The notes beneath the pieces were generated by a model. That model did not search any database. It had not been told where the DNA came from and worked only from the letters and a program-made list of their open reading frames with translations. A program made the translations under genes and the position numbers. This document shows, piece by piece, positions 63,840 through 64,000 of a DNA stretch of 64,000 nt. How positions within the stretch are numbered: the stretch's first letter is position 1; every line of letters starts with the position of its first letter. Source of the stretch: Bdellovibrionales bacterium (lineage in GTDB: Bacteria; Bdellovibrionota; UBA1018); assembly GCA_018266355.1 (NCBI GenBank), contig JAFEAP010000025.1:176122-240121 (forward strand), read 5' to 3'.

Positions 63840-64000
63840 AGGCGGCCGAAATTTTTTAAAAGTGAGAGAGTCCGCATCACCGGCGGAACGGGTTCGTTCG
63901 GCAAGAAGCTGACCGAGACCCTCCTCACGAAGTACAAGCCGAAAAAAGTCATCATCTACTCGCGCGACGAGCTGAAGCAGTACGAGATGGCCCAAACCTA
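63840..64000 (+). pseudogene. PseB/CapD-like UDP-GlcNAc 4,6-dehydratase N-terminus with no in-frame start (window edge)
   Basis: The frame from about 63876 reads ITGGTGSFGKKLTETLLTK and then VIIYSRDELKQYEM, the cofactor site of inverting UDP-N-acetylglucosamine 4,6-dehydratases. In frame upstream there is a TAA at 63837-63839 and no ATG, GTG or TTG between it and ITGG; the GTG at 63862 is in another frame. The first beta strand is thus incomplete or frameshifted. It may be a broken gene or the end of the low-GC insertion. The gene runs off the window, so the rest cannot be judged. Bases 63775-63839 hold nothing recognised. Confidence 0.6.

Overview
The window looks like a chromosomal stretch of a Gram-negative bacterium: it carries LPS/O-antigen export, a DsbD-type thiol reductase, a CopA copper pump and periplasmic-facing membrane enzymes. 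Most of it (about 12.7 kb to the end) is GC-rich by eye, roughly 60% or more. The lineage cannot be fixed from the sequence alone.

Region 1 (1-12.7 kb) is visibly less GC-rich and looks acquired. It is a collinear plus-strand operon with stop/start overlaps at most junctions: a helicase C-terminal half with a DUF3883 nuclease-like end (cut by the window edge), a DUF1156 DNA methyltransferase, a DUF499 AAA+ ATPase, a small unknown protein, a TcmP-type three-Cys-motif partner, a Gp37/Gp68 (DUF5131) three-Cys protein and two unknown proteins. This reads as a restriction-modification-like antiviral island. Its right flank has a zinc-ribbon-like protein, a 57-residue membrane protein, a serine-recombinase remnant without a catalytic domain, and strong hairpins.

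Region 2 (12.7-27.4 kb) is housekeeping or stress related: a copA-cueR operon with a recognisable CueR promoter, an aldo/keto reductase, an unusual fusion of a fatty-acid hydroxylase/sterol desaturase with a fatty-acid desaturase, a membrane histidine kinase with no visible regulator, a MoxR-DUF58-transglutaminase operon, a peroxiredoxin-like protein and DsbD.

Region 3 (27.4-64 kb) is a large surface-polysaccharide locus of short operons in alternating orientation. It encodes CDP-3,6-dideoxyhexose synthesis (RfbF, RfbG, RfbH with an intact E1 [2Fe-2S] motif, a C3/C5-epimerase homologue and an SDR reductase). It also encodes GDP-sugar synthesis (Gmd, a ColD-like PLP dehydratase, GDP-L-fucose synthase). 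The locus further holds five GT-C type membrane proteins, three polyprenyl-phosphate-sugar synthase-like GT2 enzymes, other GT2/GT4 transferases, a WbaP/WcaJ-type initiating transferase and a WecG/TagA transferase. Both Wzx/Wzy-like and Wzm/Wzt ABC export modules are present, with a capsule-type transferase, a GNAT protein, asparagine synthase and several methyltransferases. It ends with a low-GC methyltransferase gene and the start of a PseB-like dehydratase that has no in-frame start codon.

No tRNA, rRNA, CRISPR array or intact insertion sequence was recognised.
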